64,000 nucleotides of DNA from Onchidella celtica. Lineage: Eukaryota > Mollusca > Gastropoda > Systellommatophora > Onchidiidae. Of this stretch, positions 11,596 through 21,544 are shown one piece after another. The notes under the pieces are model-generated. The model worked only from the letters and a program-made list of their open reading frames with translations, was not told the origin of the DNA and ran no database searches. Position numbers and translations under genes: made by a program. Each line of letters begins with the position of its first letter. Position 1 is the stretch's first letter. Where the stretch lies: the NCBI GenBank assembly GCA_963931925.1, contig OZ007569.1:48598601-48662600 (forward strand), read 5' to 3'.

Positions 11596-12065
11596 GGGAG
11601 TAAGGACTGGTAAGCCAGGTCTCACCTAAATAGTGAGAAATGCCTGCGTGATTATGCCTCTGCCAGCTAAGCCAACCGTACCTTCACGAGTGATCGCTCC
11701 CTGATCCGGTGCTCCCTGTTCTCACAGACACGGCTCTGGCAAATGGCGAGTAGCTGGCGCCAACAAACCAGCCCCCCCTGGAGTCTGTGGGGGCTAAACT
11801 TCAGACCCGGAGGAGTGAGGTCCCCCGAAAGGTGCGGCAATGCCGGGCCCACCGGCGAGTGGACATGTCCCGATTCCCACCAAGACTTCACCCAGGGAGC
11901 ACACCCTGGTAAATCAAAGCTGGGGAGAAGGACCTCACAGCCCAGTCAAGCAACCTTCTAGGAGATGGAAAACTCCAAAATGCAACCCGGGGAGAGGGAC
12001 CCTCGCAGCTCGGTTAGCAACCCTCTAGAGAGAACACTCGAACAAATCGGTCCCCCGAATCCGGA
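11596..12065 (+). promoter_or_regulatory. LINE 5' untranslated region
   Basis: It is GC-richer than its surroundings, with several short open frames and an in-frame TAG at 12015 before the first ATG at 12066. It contains an imperfect ~40-bp repeat (about 11920-11963 and 11989-12030; both contain GGGAGA(A/G)GGACC and end AACC(T/C)TCTAG). An internal promoter is expected for this class of element, but none can be pinpointed by eye. Confidence 0.7.
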
Positions 12066-14993
12066 ATGTGCCAGCCTTGTGCGGGGAGGAATTGGGCGCA
12101 TACGAACCCCACCATAGAAGTCATGCGAAAGTATCTATTACCTAGATTAAGTGATGGTGTCACCCCCATGGGAAATCGCCAGGTGGAGGTGGTGCCGGGC
12201 CCTAAGCCTCGAAAGGGTCCAAACCAAGCGACTGGCAATCCCGAGCCTACTTGTGGAGTCAGGAGAGACCCGGGAAATGCTACTGGCCAACAAGACATGC
12301 GACCCCTCATAGTTGTCCACTGGAATGCTGAGGGAGTGGCAAACAAGAAACGTGCCCTGGAGGCACGACTAAAAGAGGACAGCATCGACATATGCTGCAT
12401 CCAGGAGACTCACCTCAAGCCTGACAAAAGATTTCACGTAAGAGGATATGAAACTTTCAGGCAGGACAGGGAAGAGCGACACAAAGGAGGAGTGCTTACC
12501 CTAGCCCGAAACTCCATCGCCGCAGCAGACATTTGCAGATCACAAAACCTAGGGACAGAATATCTTGGTGTGCAGATCATCCTTCCAAACATGAAACTTG
12601 GAATTCTGAATGTCTACTCCCCCCCAGCTGTGCCACTTGACCTTGATCACCTACCTATGGAAGGAGAATGGCTTGTCACTGGGGACTTCAATGGCCACTC
12701 CCCTAGTTGGGGGTACGAGGAACTTGACAGTAAGGGAGAATACATGGAGGAATGGATGATCTCAAACCAGCTTACCCTCATCAATGATCCAGATGACCAG
12801 GATACCTTCTATTCCAGACCATGGCGCACAACCTCCACTCCAGATCTTGCAATGGCCACGGACAGCGTAGAGCAGAAGACCACTAGAGATGTATGCTCCC
12901 AGCTTGGTGGAAGCGACCACAGGCCTGTCAGGCTCAACATCAGAGATATCCCCAGAGAAAAAGCAGCCTACAGGGAAGCAAGCTGGAACTTTAAGAAAGC
13001 CAACTGGCCCCTTTTCAGCAAATTGACAGACAAGTACTGCGCAGAGATCCAGATGACATACAGTACTGACAAAAACATAAAGGCATTCAACACAGCCATC
13101 CTCTCTGCTGCCAAGAGGTCAATCCCAAGGGGACACAGGAAACTCTACCAACCCAACTGGAGTGCTGAGCTGGACACTCTACATGCGACAGTCTCCCAGA
13201 AACGAGACACCATGGAGAGGGAACCCACCAATGAGAATGTCATCGCCTACAATAAAGCACAAGCGAACTTTGTGAAGGAAAAGAACTCCCAAACCAGAAA
13301 AGCTTGGCATGAGAAGACAGGACAACTCAACCTCGACAGAGACACAAACAGGCTATGGAGCCTAACAAGAGCTCTAAATGGTGACACCCGATCAAGAGGG
13401 AAAATTGTCCTCCGGGATGAAGACCAGCTAGTTACAGGAAAAGATGCTGCAAATCTCCTGGCCAGACACTACGAAAGTGAAAGCAGGTGCAACATACCTA
13501 AGAAGCGAGCAGAGGCTGCGAAGAAAGATATTAAAATACATTTCTCCAAAGCCAGCCATGAACCCTGCATGGAGACAGAGATAGGCCACGGTGAACTAAA
13601 GAAAGCGATACACAAACTACGCCCAAAGAAAGCACCTGGACCAGACGGCATCACAAACGACATGCTCAGTCACCTTGGTTCGGCAGCAGAGGACATACTC
13701 CTGATAATTTTCAATCACAGCTGGAAAACTGGAAGAGTCCCGGATATCTGGAAGGATGCAACAATACAGCCCATCCTCAAACCTGGGAAAGACAAAAAGG
13801 ACCCAAGCAGCTACCGCCCAATTAGCCTCCTCAGTTGTGTGGGTAAGCTTATGGAGCGAATCATCTCAACTAGATTGAAATGGTACCTTGAGACCAACAA
13901 GAAGCTGAGCCCCAACCAGATTGGATTCCGCCAGCATCGGAGCACTGAGGACCAGATCACCTGTCTAACACAAGACATCGAGAACGCTTTCCAAGAAAAA
14001 AAGAGAACCTTAGCGGTTTTCTTTGACATGTCAAAGGCTTTCGACAAGGTCTGGCGGGATGGTCTCCTTCTCAAGCTGCTAAAAACGGGAATCAAGGGCA
14101 AGATGTACCACTGGCTCAAAAACTTCCTTGTCCACCGACAAGCCAGAACAAAAGTGGACACAAAGTACAGCCAGAAAGTAAAGCTGCTTGCTGGTGTGCC
14201 CCAGGGAAGTGTTGTTGCTCCTCTCCTCTTTCTGATTTATATCAACGACCTGCCAGATCACCTACCAAAGTTTGTATCACACTCGCTTCATGCGGACGAC
14301 TGTGCAGTATGGTATTCCTCGGAACACCTGGGCCCTGCAAAAGTAAAACTTCAAGAGAGCATCAACAAGGTTGCATCCTGGACAGAAGATTGGGGACTTC
14401 AGCTGAACACGAACAAAACAATAGCAACATTGTTTTCTCTCTCCACAAAGAAAGAGGAAGTTGTACTGAAATTGAATGAGAACCCCCTTCCTCGGACAGA
14501 CACCCCCACCTTCCTAGGGGTTAAGCTTGACAGTCGCCTTACCTGGAAACCGCACCTTACACAAATAAACAACAAGGCGATCAAGAAACAAGCTGTAATG
14601 AAGAAGCTAGCTGGAACAGCATGGGGTGCCAACAGTAAAATCCTCACACAGGTCTATGTTGGCTCAGTACGGCCCACGCTAGAATACTCTGCAACATCAT
14701 GGTCCACAGCGGCAAAAACCAACAAGCAGATGCTGGACAAAACTCAAAACCGCAGTCTCAGAATCATTCTTGGAGCCATGAGATCTACTGCTATCTCGGA
14801 GATGGAGAAAACAGCAAACATTCAGCCCCTAGAATTCAGAAGGAGAACACACACCATCCTACAAGCTGAAAAGATAAGACGGATACCAGACCATCCACTT
14901 TGCAGGAGACTAACTGCCCAAACCAAAAACCGACTGAAGAGAAGCAGCCCAAACCACGAAGCCAAGGATGCTGCAAGGGTATATCCTGACTAG
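12066..14993 (+). CDS. LINE polyprotein part 1: APE endonuclease and reverse transcriptase
   Basis: A 975-codon frame that carries out target nicking and target-primed reverse transcription. Endonuclease (~79-300): WNAEG at 86-90, QETH at 113-116, GDFN at 206-209 and SDH at 283-285, giving the expected catalytic set. Reverse transcriptase (~500-790): KKAPGPDG at ~521, YRPISLLS, DMSKAFDKVW with catalytic Asp 654, GVPQGSVVAPLLF at ~710, and HADD at 742-745 with Asp 744 and 745. The residue before ADD is His, where Tyr or Phe is usual. The first in-frame ATG after an upstream TAG is used. The frame ends at TAG 14991-14993, but the same frame resumes immediately and encodes RNase H, so this stop looks like a nonsense change or a readthrough site. 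The function call is very secure; activity is uncertain. Confidence 0.95.
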   Translation: MCQPCAGRNWAHTNPTIEVMRKYLLPRLSDGVTPMGNRQVEVVPGPKPRKGPNQATGNPEPTCGVRRDPGNATGQQDMRPLIVVHWNAEGVANKKRALEARLKEDSIDICCIQETHLKPDKRFHVRGYETFRQDREERHKGGVLTLARNSIAAADICRSQNLGTEYLGVQIILPNMKLGILNVYSPPAVPLDLDHLPMEGEWLVTGDFNGHSPSWGYEELDSKGEYMEEWMISNQLTLINDPDDQDTFYSRPWRTTSTPDLAMATDSVEQKTTRDVCSQLGGSDHRPVRLNIRDIPREKAAYREASWNFKKANWPLFSKLTDKYCAEIQMTYSTDKNIKAFNTAILSAAKRSIPRGHRKLYQPNWSAELDTLHATVSQKRDTMEREPTNENVIAYNKAQANFVKEKNSQTRKAWHEKTGQLNLDRDTNRLWSLTRALNGDTRSRGKIVLRDEDQLVTGKDAANLLARHYESESRCNIPKKRAEAAKKDIKIHFSKASHEPCMETEIGHGELKKAIHKLRPKKAPGPDGITNDMLSHLGSAAEDILLIIFNHSWKTGRVPDIWKDATIQPILKPGKDKKDPSSYRPISLLSCVGKLMERIISTRLKWYLETNKKLSPNQIGFRQHRSTEDQITCLTQDIENAFQEKKRTLAVFFDMSKAFDKVWRDGLLLKLLKTGIKGKMYHWLKNFLVHRQARTKVDTKYSQKVKLLAGVPQGSVVAPLLFLIYINDLPDHLPKFVSHSLHADDCAVWYSSEHLGPAKVKLQESINKVASWTEDWGLQLNTNKTIATLFSLSTKKEEVVLKLNENPLPRTDTPTFLGVKLDSRLTWKPHLTQINNKAIKKQAVMKKLAGTAWGANSKILTQVYVGSVRPTLEYSATSWSTAAKTNKQMLDKTQNRSLRIILGAMRSTAISEMEKTANIQPLEFRRRTHTILQAEKIRRIPDHPLCRRLTAQTKNRLKRSSPNHEAKDAARVYPD

Positions 14994-15005
14994 ACTGGAA
15001 AAAAT

Positions 15006-15965
15006 GTGACAAGGGAAGAGACTACAATCGAGGAATGGAATCCGGATGAGACGCCTATGTACATCACCACCAGCATTCCGGGCCTTGAAGGAAGAGACTC
15101 TCAGCCAGATGCTATCAAACGCTCTCTTACCCTCGAGCATCTGGACAAGAACTATCCATCAACCCAGTGGGCACGAGTATACACTGACGGATCAGCGGAG
15201 GAAGCAGTTAGAAATGGTGGATGTGGGGTCTACATCCGACTTGCTAGTGGAGAGACCCATGAGATAAGTGTTCCTGCAGGCATTTTGTGCTCCAACTACA
15301 GAGCAGAACAGGTAGCACTACTGCAATCCCTGCAACATCTCAAGACCATAGTTACACCCAAGATGAAGATAGTCTGCCTGACCGACTCCCTGTCAACACT
15401 CCAGGCACTCAGCTCTTCAAAACCGGACACCCTGACAAAGGAGCTCCGCACACAGCTGACCGACCTTTCAAGGATCGCAACTATCCACCTTCATTGGATT
15501 CCTGCCCACTGTGGCATTTCGGGCAATGAAAAAGCCGATGAACTTGCCAAGACAGCCAGCAAACAGGAACAGATATTGCACCCATTATCATATAATGAAA
15601 TTAAGTCGATCCTTAAACATAAGATTAGTCAGGAGTGGAGAGACAGGTTCCCAGAGTATGATCATAGGAAGGACCCTATCAGGCACCTTGAAAGGAAAGA
15701 GCAGGTGCAGATATTCCGCCTCCGGACAGGACACTGCGGCCTCAACCACCATGCCCACAGAATAGGCTTGTCGCAGACAAACCAGTGTCCATGCGGAGCC
15801 GGCCCTGAGACTCCAGAGCATGTCCTCCAGGACTGTCCACTCCACAGGACGGAACGACAAAACCATTGGCCTAGTCCCACGGACCTACACACCAAGCTAT
15901 GGGGCAGTGAGGCAGACCTTCACCTGACTACCCAGTTCCTGGCCCACACCAAACTAAAAGCATGA
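15006..15965 (+). CDS. LINE polyprotein part 2: RNase H and C-terminal zinc knuckle
   Basis: This lies in the same frame as the upstream endonuclease/RT frame, separated only by TAG plus four codons. No ATG sits at its head; the codon at 15006 is GTG, so it is better read as the C-terminal half of one ORF2 than as an independent gene. Counting from 15006: RNase H (~55-185) with DGSA (Asp 61), RAEQVAL (Glu 101), TDSLSTLQAL (Asp 127), HWIPAHCGISGNEKADELAK (His 168, Asp 178), a complete catalytic set. The C-terminus carries CPCGAGPETPEHVLQDC, a C-x-C-x8-H-x4-C knuckle typical of I/Jockey-group LINEs. Stop at 15963-15965, followed within about 20 bases by the GAA tail. Confidence 0.93.
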   Translation: MTREETTIEEWNPDETPMYITTSIPGLEGRDSQPDAIKRSLTLEHLDKNYPSTQWARVYTDGSAEEAVRNGGCGVYIRLASGETHEISVPAGILCSNYRAEQVALLQSLQHLKTIVTPKMKIVCLTDSLSTLQALSSSKPDTLTKELRTQLTDLSRIATIHLHWIPAHCGISGNEKADELAKTASKQEQILHPLSYNEIKSILKHKISQEWRDRFPEYDHRKDPIRHLERKEQVQIFRLRTGHCGLNHHAHRIGLSQTNQCPCGAGPETPEHVLQDCPLHRTERQNHWPSPTDLHTKLWGSEADLHLTTQFLAHTKLKA

Positions 15966-15975
15966 CTTGGAACGC

Positions 15976-15996
15976 TGAAGAAGAAGAAGAAGAAGA
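15976..15996 (+). repeat. (GAA)n tail of the LINE
   Basis: Seven GAA units between the end of the LINE and its right target-site duplication. This is the microsatellite-like 3' terminus expected of a target-primed insertion. Confidence 0.9.
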
Positions 15997-16009
15997 AGAC
16001 CTCCGTCCG
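15997..16009. repeat. target-site duplication of the LINE, right copy
   Basis: Exact 13-base copy of 11583-11595. Confidence 0.9.
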
Positions 16010-16380
16010 ACAGAATCATGAAAACATTTGTAATGAAACCTGAAAGACAGACATGGATCTCTTGCTACACTTATGGAAACACACCGCCCCTCCCCCTTTT
16101 TCCCAAACCGGCAAATTTGAACAGACAGACACATTGTCTGTGATAAGAGCTGCGTGACAATATGTCATCGCTCTGTGGAGATTTTTGCACAACAAATTAC
16201 GCATTGTACAAGCCGACAATGTCACAGAAATGGGAAAATAATTACTCTGCTGCTCTATCTGTACACTGGAGAGGAGCCAGGCTTAGATAGGTCGAATCAA
16301 GAAAGACGGGATCGCGGGAACAATGATTTCCATGACGGCTCGACGCGCGCGCTCATCTGATGGACGGACATTATTAAGCT
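16010..16380. other. gene-free stretch after the LINE
   Basis: Unassigned sequence. No coding or repeat signature recognised. Confidence 0.5.
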
Positions 16381-16671
16381 CAAAATTATTTTCGGTTGCA
16401 ACAATCTCAACGTTCATATTATGACTCCTTGTCTGTGACAGGGAAAGACGGTACTAATCTCAAAATGATTTGGGTGCAACAATCTCAAAGTTCACCTTAT
16501 GATTCCTTGTCTGTGACAGGGAAAGACGGTACTAATCTCAAAATGATTTTGGTGTAGCAAAGACAAAATTCTTACGATGGCTCCTTGTTTGTGACAAGGA
16601 AAGATAGTATTAATCTCAAAATATTTTGGTGCAACGGTGTAAAAGTTCTTCTTATGATTCCTTGCCTGTGT
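16381..16671. repeat. 78-bp tandem repeat, about 3.7 copies
   Basis: Units start near 16381 and recur every 77-78 bases. The phrase CTCCTTGTCTGTGACAGGGA or its variants sits at about 16425, 16503, 16581 and 16658, each followed in the first three by AAAGA(C/T)(G/A)GTA(C/T)TAATCTCA. Units 1 and 2 are almost identical and units 3-4 more diverged. Confidence 0.9.
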
Positions 16672-16849
16672 GGCACTTCTAATAATGCAAATTGAAAAGG
16701 TTTTGTCCGCGCACTATTTCGACAAGCTAACGCATGGTTTCAAGGCAGCGGTGTAATATGAAATTTTACCACCGAAAAAGTGCACACATAGGGACATCAT
16801 AATATCATGCTCAGGTTTTGAAAGTTCCACTTACAAGACTTTATGGGTG

Positions 16850-17166
16850 ATTGGGGACGCGATGGTCTTGGGGCAAGGTGCTCGCCTCTCTTGCCGAAGG
16901 TACCGGGTTCAAATCCCTGTCGGTGCAGTTGGAATTTTGGGAATTTTCTCATATTTTCCTGTCCGTCAACCTATGGCAGGGAGGAGCGAGCACCTAGTCT
17001 TCTCGGATAAGGACCAAAAATTTCGGAGGGCCCGTGTGTACGTGCACGTTAAAGATATCTTGGCGGAAAGAGCAGGCCGAACAGGCCGCTACCCTGGCAA
17101 AATTCTAAAAAAAAAGTATCCCTACCACAACAAGAAAAGTGAGGTATAAATGCCAAGGGCTGCAAA
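16850..17166 (+). mobile_element. tRNA-headed SINE, copy 1
   Basis: The head has an A box variant (TGGTCTTGGGG) and a B box (GGTTCAAATCC) around a CTCGCCTCTC anticodon-like loop. The body has CGGAGGGCCCGTGTG, GCACGTTAAAGATA, GAGCAGGCCGAACAGGCCGC and GGCAAAATTCT, and the tail has ATAAATGCCAAGGGC. It lacks the oligo-G tract seen in three other copies and reads GGCAGGGAGGAGCGAG in its place. Confidence 0.9.
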
Positions 17167-17622
17167 CCTCCTTGAATAAAGACAAAAACACTTTATGAAT
17201 GATTTAAACACAATATAGCCAGCATTATTTTCGGCTGGCCAAAAACAGAAAACACCTTTTTGGCTCAAACCAAACATTTTCAATGAACATGATGTGTTCG
17301 TTGGCGCAACTTTGACTATAGCTGAGTGAAAAACATTAAAAAATTCTAAACGTAGTTTTCACATTTCATTTATTTATGAACTTACTGATTTATTTGATTA
17401 TCACTCTAGTGCTCAAATATTATGTATCTGAAACATGTGACATGATACCTAAGTTATGTATTTAAAATACGTTCTAATTCATCAACAAATGCTTTTATTT
17501 TTTGTGATAAATACATGTATTTCTATTTTCACATTTATTTAAACAGTTTGATTAGGTTTTGTAAGTTTCAGAACCTTTAGGGAAGGCAAACTGTGTATGG
17601 CCAGAAAGATTATTTATTGATC
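17167..17622. other. gene-free AT-rich stretch
   Basis: Nothing recognised beyond poly-A/T runs. Confidence 0.5.
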
Positions 17623-17630
17623 ATCTAGAG

Positions 17631-17893
17631 CCGTGTTTCTCACGGTGGGGCTGGGACTTCAGAATGCGGTGTAGGGATTTTACATAGAAATCTTGATTTC
17701 ATGAAGTATAAAACTTGAAATAAAATTTTAATACAATTGCTCGTAAATATTTACATATTAATAATATATAAATATTTTTTAAAATCTTCTTTTATGTACT
17801 GTATATTAACTTTTCCGATCATGGTAGATCGCACGTTTTTTTTTTTTTGAAAACTGGAAAGGGGCTTGGGACAAAAAAGATTGAAAAATACTG
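17631..17893. mobile_element. hAT-type MITE, copy A
   Basis: Degenerate terminal repeats: CCGTGTTTCTCAC at the left and GATTGAAAAATACTG at the right. Flanking octamers ATCTAGAG and ATCCAGAA agree at six of eight positions, fitting an aged 8-bp hAT duplication. The interior shares GGGACTTCAGAATG and TAGGGATTTT with the copy at 33761-34064. Confidence 0.75.
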
Positions 17894-19024
17894 ATCCAGA
17901 ATGTCAGGTGAAAAAAAAATAGAAAAGATAAAAGACAGTGATGTTCTTCCCCGGTCTTTTCTCCCGTTCACTCCTTGCCCAGCAATTTCATCTTGCAGAA
18001 AGACGAAGCCAAGCGAGTTCAGCCTCCACTGGACACTCCAGCACCGTGATTAACACTTGTTGAGTCCATGCCGTCATTAAGCAAGGGGAGACAACGCTGG
18101 CTGAATCGATACAGCGGTCGCTGAATAAACACGTCAACAACTCAACAGTCAAAGGCACGACTCAAATGGCCCTAATGGCCAACCGGATGTGAGGTGTTTG
18201 GAGCCCTCTGAGTCGTACTCCGGTTTCTGCTCTGTTAAATTACCGTCCGTAGAAAACGGCGAGGTTTGGCTGGAAGCACAAGACAAAGCCCCTGCATTGT
18301 TCTAGAAAGATGGTCTGGCGACTGGTTATTTCACGGAACTAAAAAGTGAGTTTATTAAAACACGTTAAGGCATAAGAACGGCAACAATGTCACAGTATAA
18401 CGGCTGTCACTACAAAGACAGGGCCTTATAATTTGCCTCTCTGGAGTACATCCACAGTCACGTAATGTCCTGCAATTGATCTGGCTATCCCCATTACACG
18501 GATGTAAAATATAAGGATGGAGCAGAAGGAGCCTATATGTTCATCCACCATCTACTCAGAACAATAGCACAATTTACTAGCAACCAGTACAAAGACAATC
18601 GTTTTGAATGTGTATCCTTTCAGAATACACCAACCGTAATTGTAGTGTCTGACAAAAGAAACGGCGGTTCACCAGCATACGAGGGATGGAACCGATGGAG
18701 CCTCTGTGCCCATCCATCATTCATTCACATCAAAACCAACAAATACAACAACAAAGGTTAAACCTGTACACCTGTAAAGTACACCCACAGTCATTCAATG
18801 TCTTTAAAATCGATGTTTTCAAAACAGCAGAGCCGACCTAGCTTTCAAATGCCGCAGACACTGAAGCATCACTTGAACAGATTTCAATTGTTTCATTACA
18901 ACATTCGATGCTCAAAGAGTATTATCTGAGTGATCAATGGGCTATTCGAGCTATTTCTACACCGCCCGCACTCGTCATACTGTCGGATATAAAGAGTGCT
19001 GGGGTCTTTCAAGAGTCGAGAGAT
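17894..19024. other. gene-free stretch
   Basis: No coding sequence or repeat recognised. A 74-codon open frame at 18537-18761 has no recognisable motif. Confidence 0.5.
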
Positions 19025-19025
19025 G

Positions 19026-19340
19026 AGAGACACGGTGGTCTAGAGGCAAGGTGCTCGCCTCTCATGCCGAAGGTATCGGGTTCGATCCCCGCTCGGTGCA
19101 GGCATGTTGGATTTTTTTTCGGGGGGGGGGGAGGAGGAGGACCCATGTACACTCTGCGCACGTTAAACATACCATGGCAGTTAAAAAGTAGAGAAGAGCA
19201 GGCCGAACAAGGCCGCTGCCCCGGCAAAATTCTCAAAAACGAATCCCTACCCCAACAAACACACAGAAACAAGAAGAAGAAAAAAAACACAACAACAAAA
19301 AAAATGAGGTGTAAATGCCAAGGGCAGCGAAACTCCTAAA
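19026..19340 (+). mobile_element. tRNA-headed SINE, copy 2
   Basis: Perfect A box (TGGTCTAGAGG) and B box (GGTTCGATCC), a CTC-containing anticodon-like loop as in tRNA-Glu, an oligo-G tract with GGA (19122-19141), then GCACGTTAAA, TGGCAGTTA, GAGCAGGCCGAACAAGGCCG, GGCAAAATTCTC and the tail GTGTAAATGCCAAGGGCAGC. This is the best-preserved copy. Confidence 0.92.
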
Positions 19341-20065
19341 ACCAGAGTGGAAAGAATAGCCGGTCTATGCCAGGGTCATCAAATCTTCTTAGCAGTAAGT
19401 TATGATGTGTCCTCTAAGCTCTAAATCAGCTTTGTGCCTGGACATTTATTAACATGTATGTCGTTAAGTTAACATGGAGAGGCCAATCACCTGATTGATG
19501 GTGGAATCAATAAACTTCATTTCCTCTTCCGGATCAGCTTATATATTTCGACCGGGTACAGAGGCCTGACTTTGTTTGTTTGTTGTTTCTAACATCCAGC
19601 AACAGAGTGACATGACTAGAGTGATGGTTATTACCGAAAGCAATCATGCGCACTGCCATGTCAGCATAGTTTAACACGCCAATGCATTAATTCTCTTTTC
19701 ATGTAGGTTTTTACGACCGGAATAAACATGAAAATAATACATACAACAAACTGTCACAAGAGTCCATAAAATTCTCCTGTCACTCATATTCCAAAAAAAA
19801 AAAAAGGCATCTGCAATTCACAGCTTGACTAGAGGGCACTCCCGTCTCTCTGAAATCCTCTTCTATTATCTGCCCGATTGAATTTAGTGTTAATTGCATT
19901 TGCTTGTCTTGATGTTAGGCATTGTATGAAATGACCTCAACGTTTGCCTCAAGCAAACAGAGGGGCCTCTCCACGTATTGCACATTACTGCATATTACAG
20001 TTTATGCCTGAACATAACGGAGCTCATTGGAGCATGTTGTCTTGTTCATGTCTGTTTTTAAAAGC
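19341..20065. other. gene-free stretch
   Basis: No recognisable gene. Contains poly-A at about 19795-19805. Confidence 0.5.
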
Positions 20066-20069
20066 ATTT

Positions 20070-20319
20070 CGTGGCTATGGTGCAAGACTCCTGTAACTAA
20101 CATTTTTGGCCAAAATCACTTTTTTCATTCTTTGGGTCTAAAAATCAATATCGCACCTTGTGTCAAAAGCTCGTGGCTCAATTCTTATAAATAACGATAT
20201 TGCAATAATCAAGTTCATTGTCTTTACTATATTACATAAGCCAACGAAAATCAGTTTTTTTTGGCTCTCCTGTAAAATTTTCGAAATGTCAGTTACAGGA
20301 GTCTTGCAGCATAGCGACG
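20070..20319. mobile_element. 250-bp MITE with 36-bp inverted termini
   Basis: The left end begins CGTGGCTATGGTGCAAGACT and the right end, read in reverse complement, begins CGTCGCTATGCTGCAAGACT. The match continues to CATTT, giving 33 of 36 positions identical. Both sides are flanked by ATTT (20066-20069 and 20320-20323), a possible 4-bp target duplication. It has no transposase. The superfamily is not assigned. Confidence 0.8.
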
Positions 20320-20323
20320 ATTT

Positions 20324-21540
20324 GTACTTCATCAGCTCACGATTTACTCCAGGTCACAACCCACTGAAAACCCAGCACAGTATAATAACCCAGCATTGAC
20401 TACACTGACAAGAGCAATAATCATCATATAATAATGGAGCTTGGGCCCAACTTTGTTCCCGCAAAGGCTTTTTTACTACGCAACGTAGAGAAATGAAACT
20501 TGGCACATGTATGTAAAATTTATTAAGCCTGTACGTGTCGAGCTCATTTTTTCCCGAAACTCTTTACTTTTCCCAGAAATTTAGTTATAATTATCAGTTA
20601 TCAATTCATGATTGCGAATACGACGTGATAATGTACTTCCGTCAATTTCGTCATTTCCGCCTCTTACCGGAAATTTAAACTAGAGTTCACGATCCAGCCA
20701 CGCCAAGAAAACTTTGATACCGAGTAAATACAGATGAGATGAGTGCCATTCATTCATACCAAGAAAACTGTGTAGAAATATTTAGAGTGTGCTTCAAGCC
20801 CGGAAGGAAATATTTTTATTATAGATCTCGGAGTGTCAGTCATGCCAAGAAAACTTTGTCGAAAGGCTAGATCTAGGCCTCTCACGCCTCGAGGATCGAA
20901 CTAGAGCTACTGCCGCTCACACAGCTCGGATTTGCTTGAAATTTTACATGTGCCTGCCCTTCGACCCGCAAAAGGTTCTCTTTTAGATTTGGAGTCTTGA
21001 AAAGGTGTGGAAGTATTTTTTTTAGTTTGCTTTATGCCGCTAACTGACTACCTCCGATCCTTCATTTTTTACGAACACCGTCATGAGCCCCTGACACCAT
21101 CACTTCCTGAAAAATTCTCGGTGCGCACTACCTCGCACAATATACTAATTATCCTATCTATCTGTTAATCGCCGATTTTATGTGGATGACCCAAAGTGCC
21201 TCGACATCAATGTCTTTGTGCTGATTCCTTTCGGTCTTGATTGGTGAGCTTTGTTTTTTTACCATTCGAAGAATGGGGCAGTTACTAGTAATGATAATGA
21301 TCATGATAAAGACAGCGACAGCAATTTCAAGATTAAGATGAAATACGCACCGCGTGCTTGTATTGCTGCAATAATGACTACAAAATTTACTAACTGTTGG
21401 ACAATTTTAGAATGCAAGGCCCACTAATGAACTACGAGTCAAACTCAGGCCTTAGGGTCTCAAGCTGCAGGTATATGGGTACAATGAAACACTGCAATTC
21501 CTGTACGATTCGCGATATGTCGCTCTTAGCAAATGAGTTG
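20324..21540. other. gene-free stretch with short dispersed motifs
   Basis: It contains three copies of CCAAGAAAACT(T/G)TG (about 20704, 20759, 20846) and an inverted pair built on GGCACATGTA(TGTA)AAAATT (about 20493 and 20938). It could be an old mobile element, but the borders are not visible. Confidence 0.4.
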
Positions 21541-21544
21541 AAAA

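Larger units (their letters stand above)
11596..15996 (+). mobile_element. near-complete RNase H-bearing LINE (I/Jockey group, Nimb/Ingi-like), 4.4 kb
   Basis: The element is bracketed by an exact 13-bp target-site duplication and ends in a (GAA)n tail, so both termini are defined. It has a GC-rich 5' region (~470 bp), one long reading frame split by a single TAG, a very short 3' UTR, and the tail. Domain order is APE endonuclease, reverse transcriptase, RNase H and a Cys/His knuckle, which fits the I-group LINEs. No separate gag-like ORF1 of normal size is present. The exact TSD and nearly intact frame suggest a young insertion. Clade within the I/Jockey group is inferred and would need a phylogeny. 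Confidence 0.93.

Noticed and set aside
11074-11625. Ser/Leu-rich 183-codon open frame on the minus strand
   Set aside because: It is a translation of the GA/CA microsatellite.
15006-15965. RNase H as an independent host gene
   Set aside because: It is in frame with the LINE RT, inside the same target-site duplications, and carries the LINE-type C-terminal knuckle.
19026-19100. Candidate functional tRNA-Glu gene
   Set aside because: A and B boxes are good, but the acceptor stem does not pair and the sequence continues into a SINE body repeated elsewhere.
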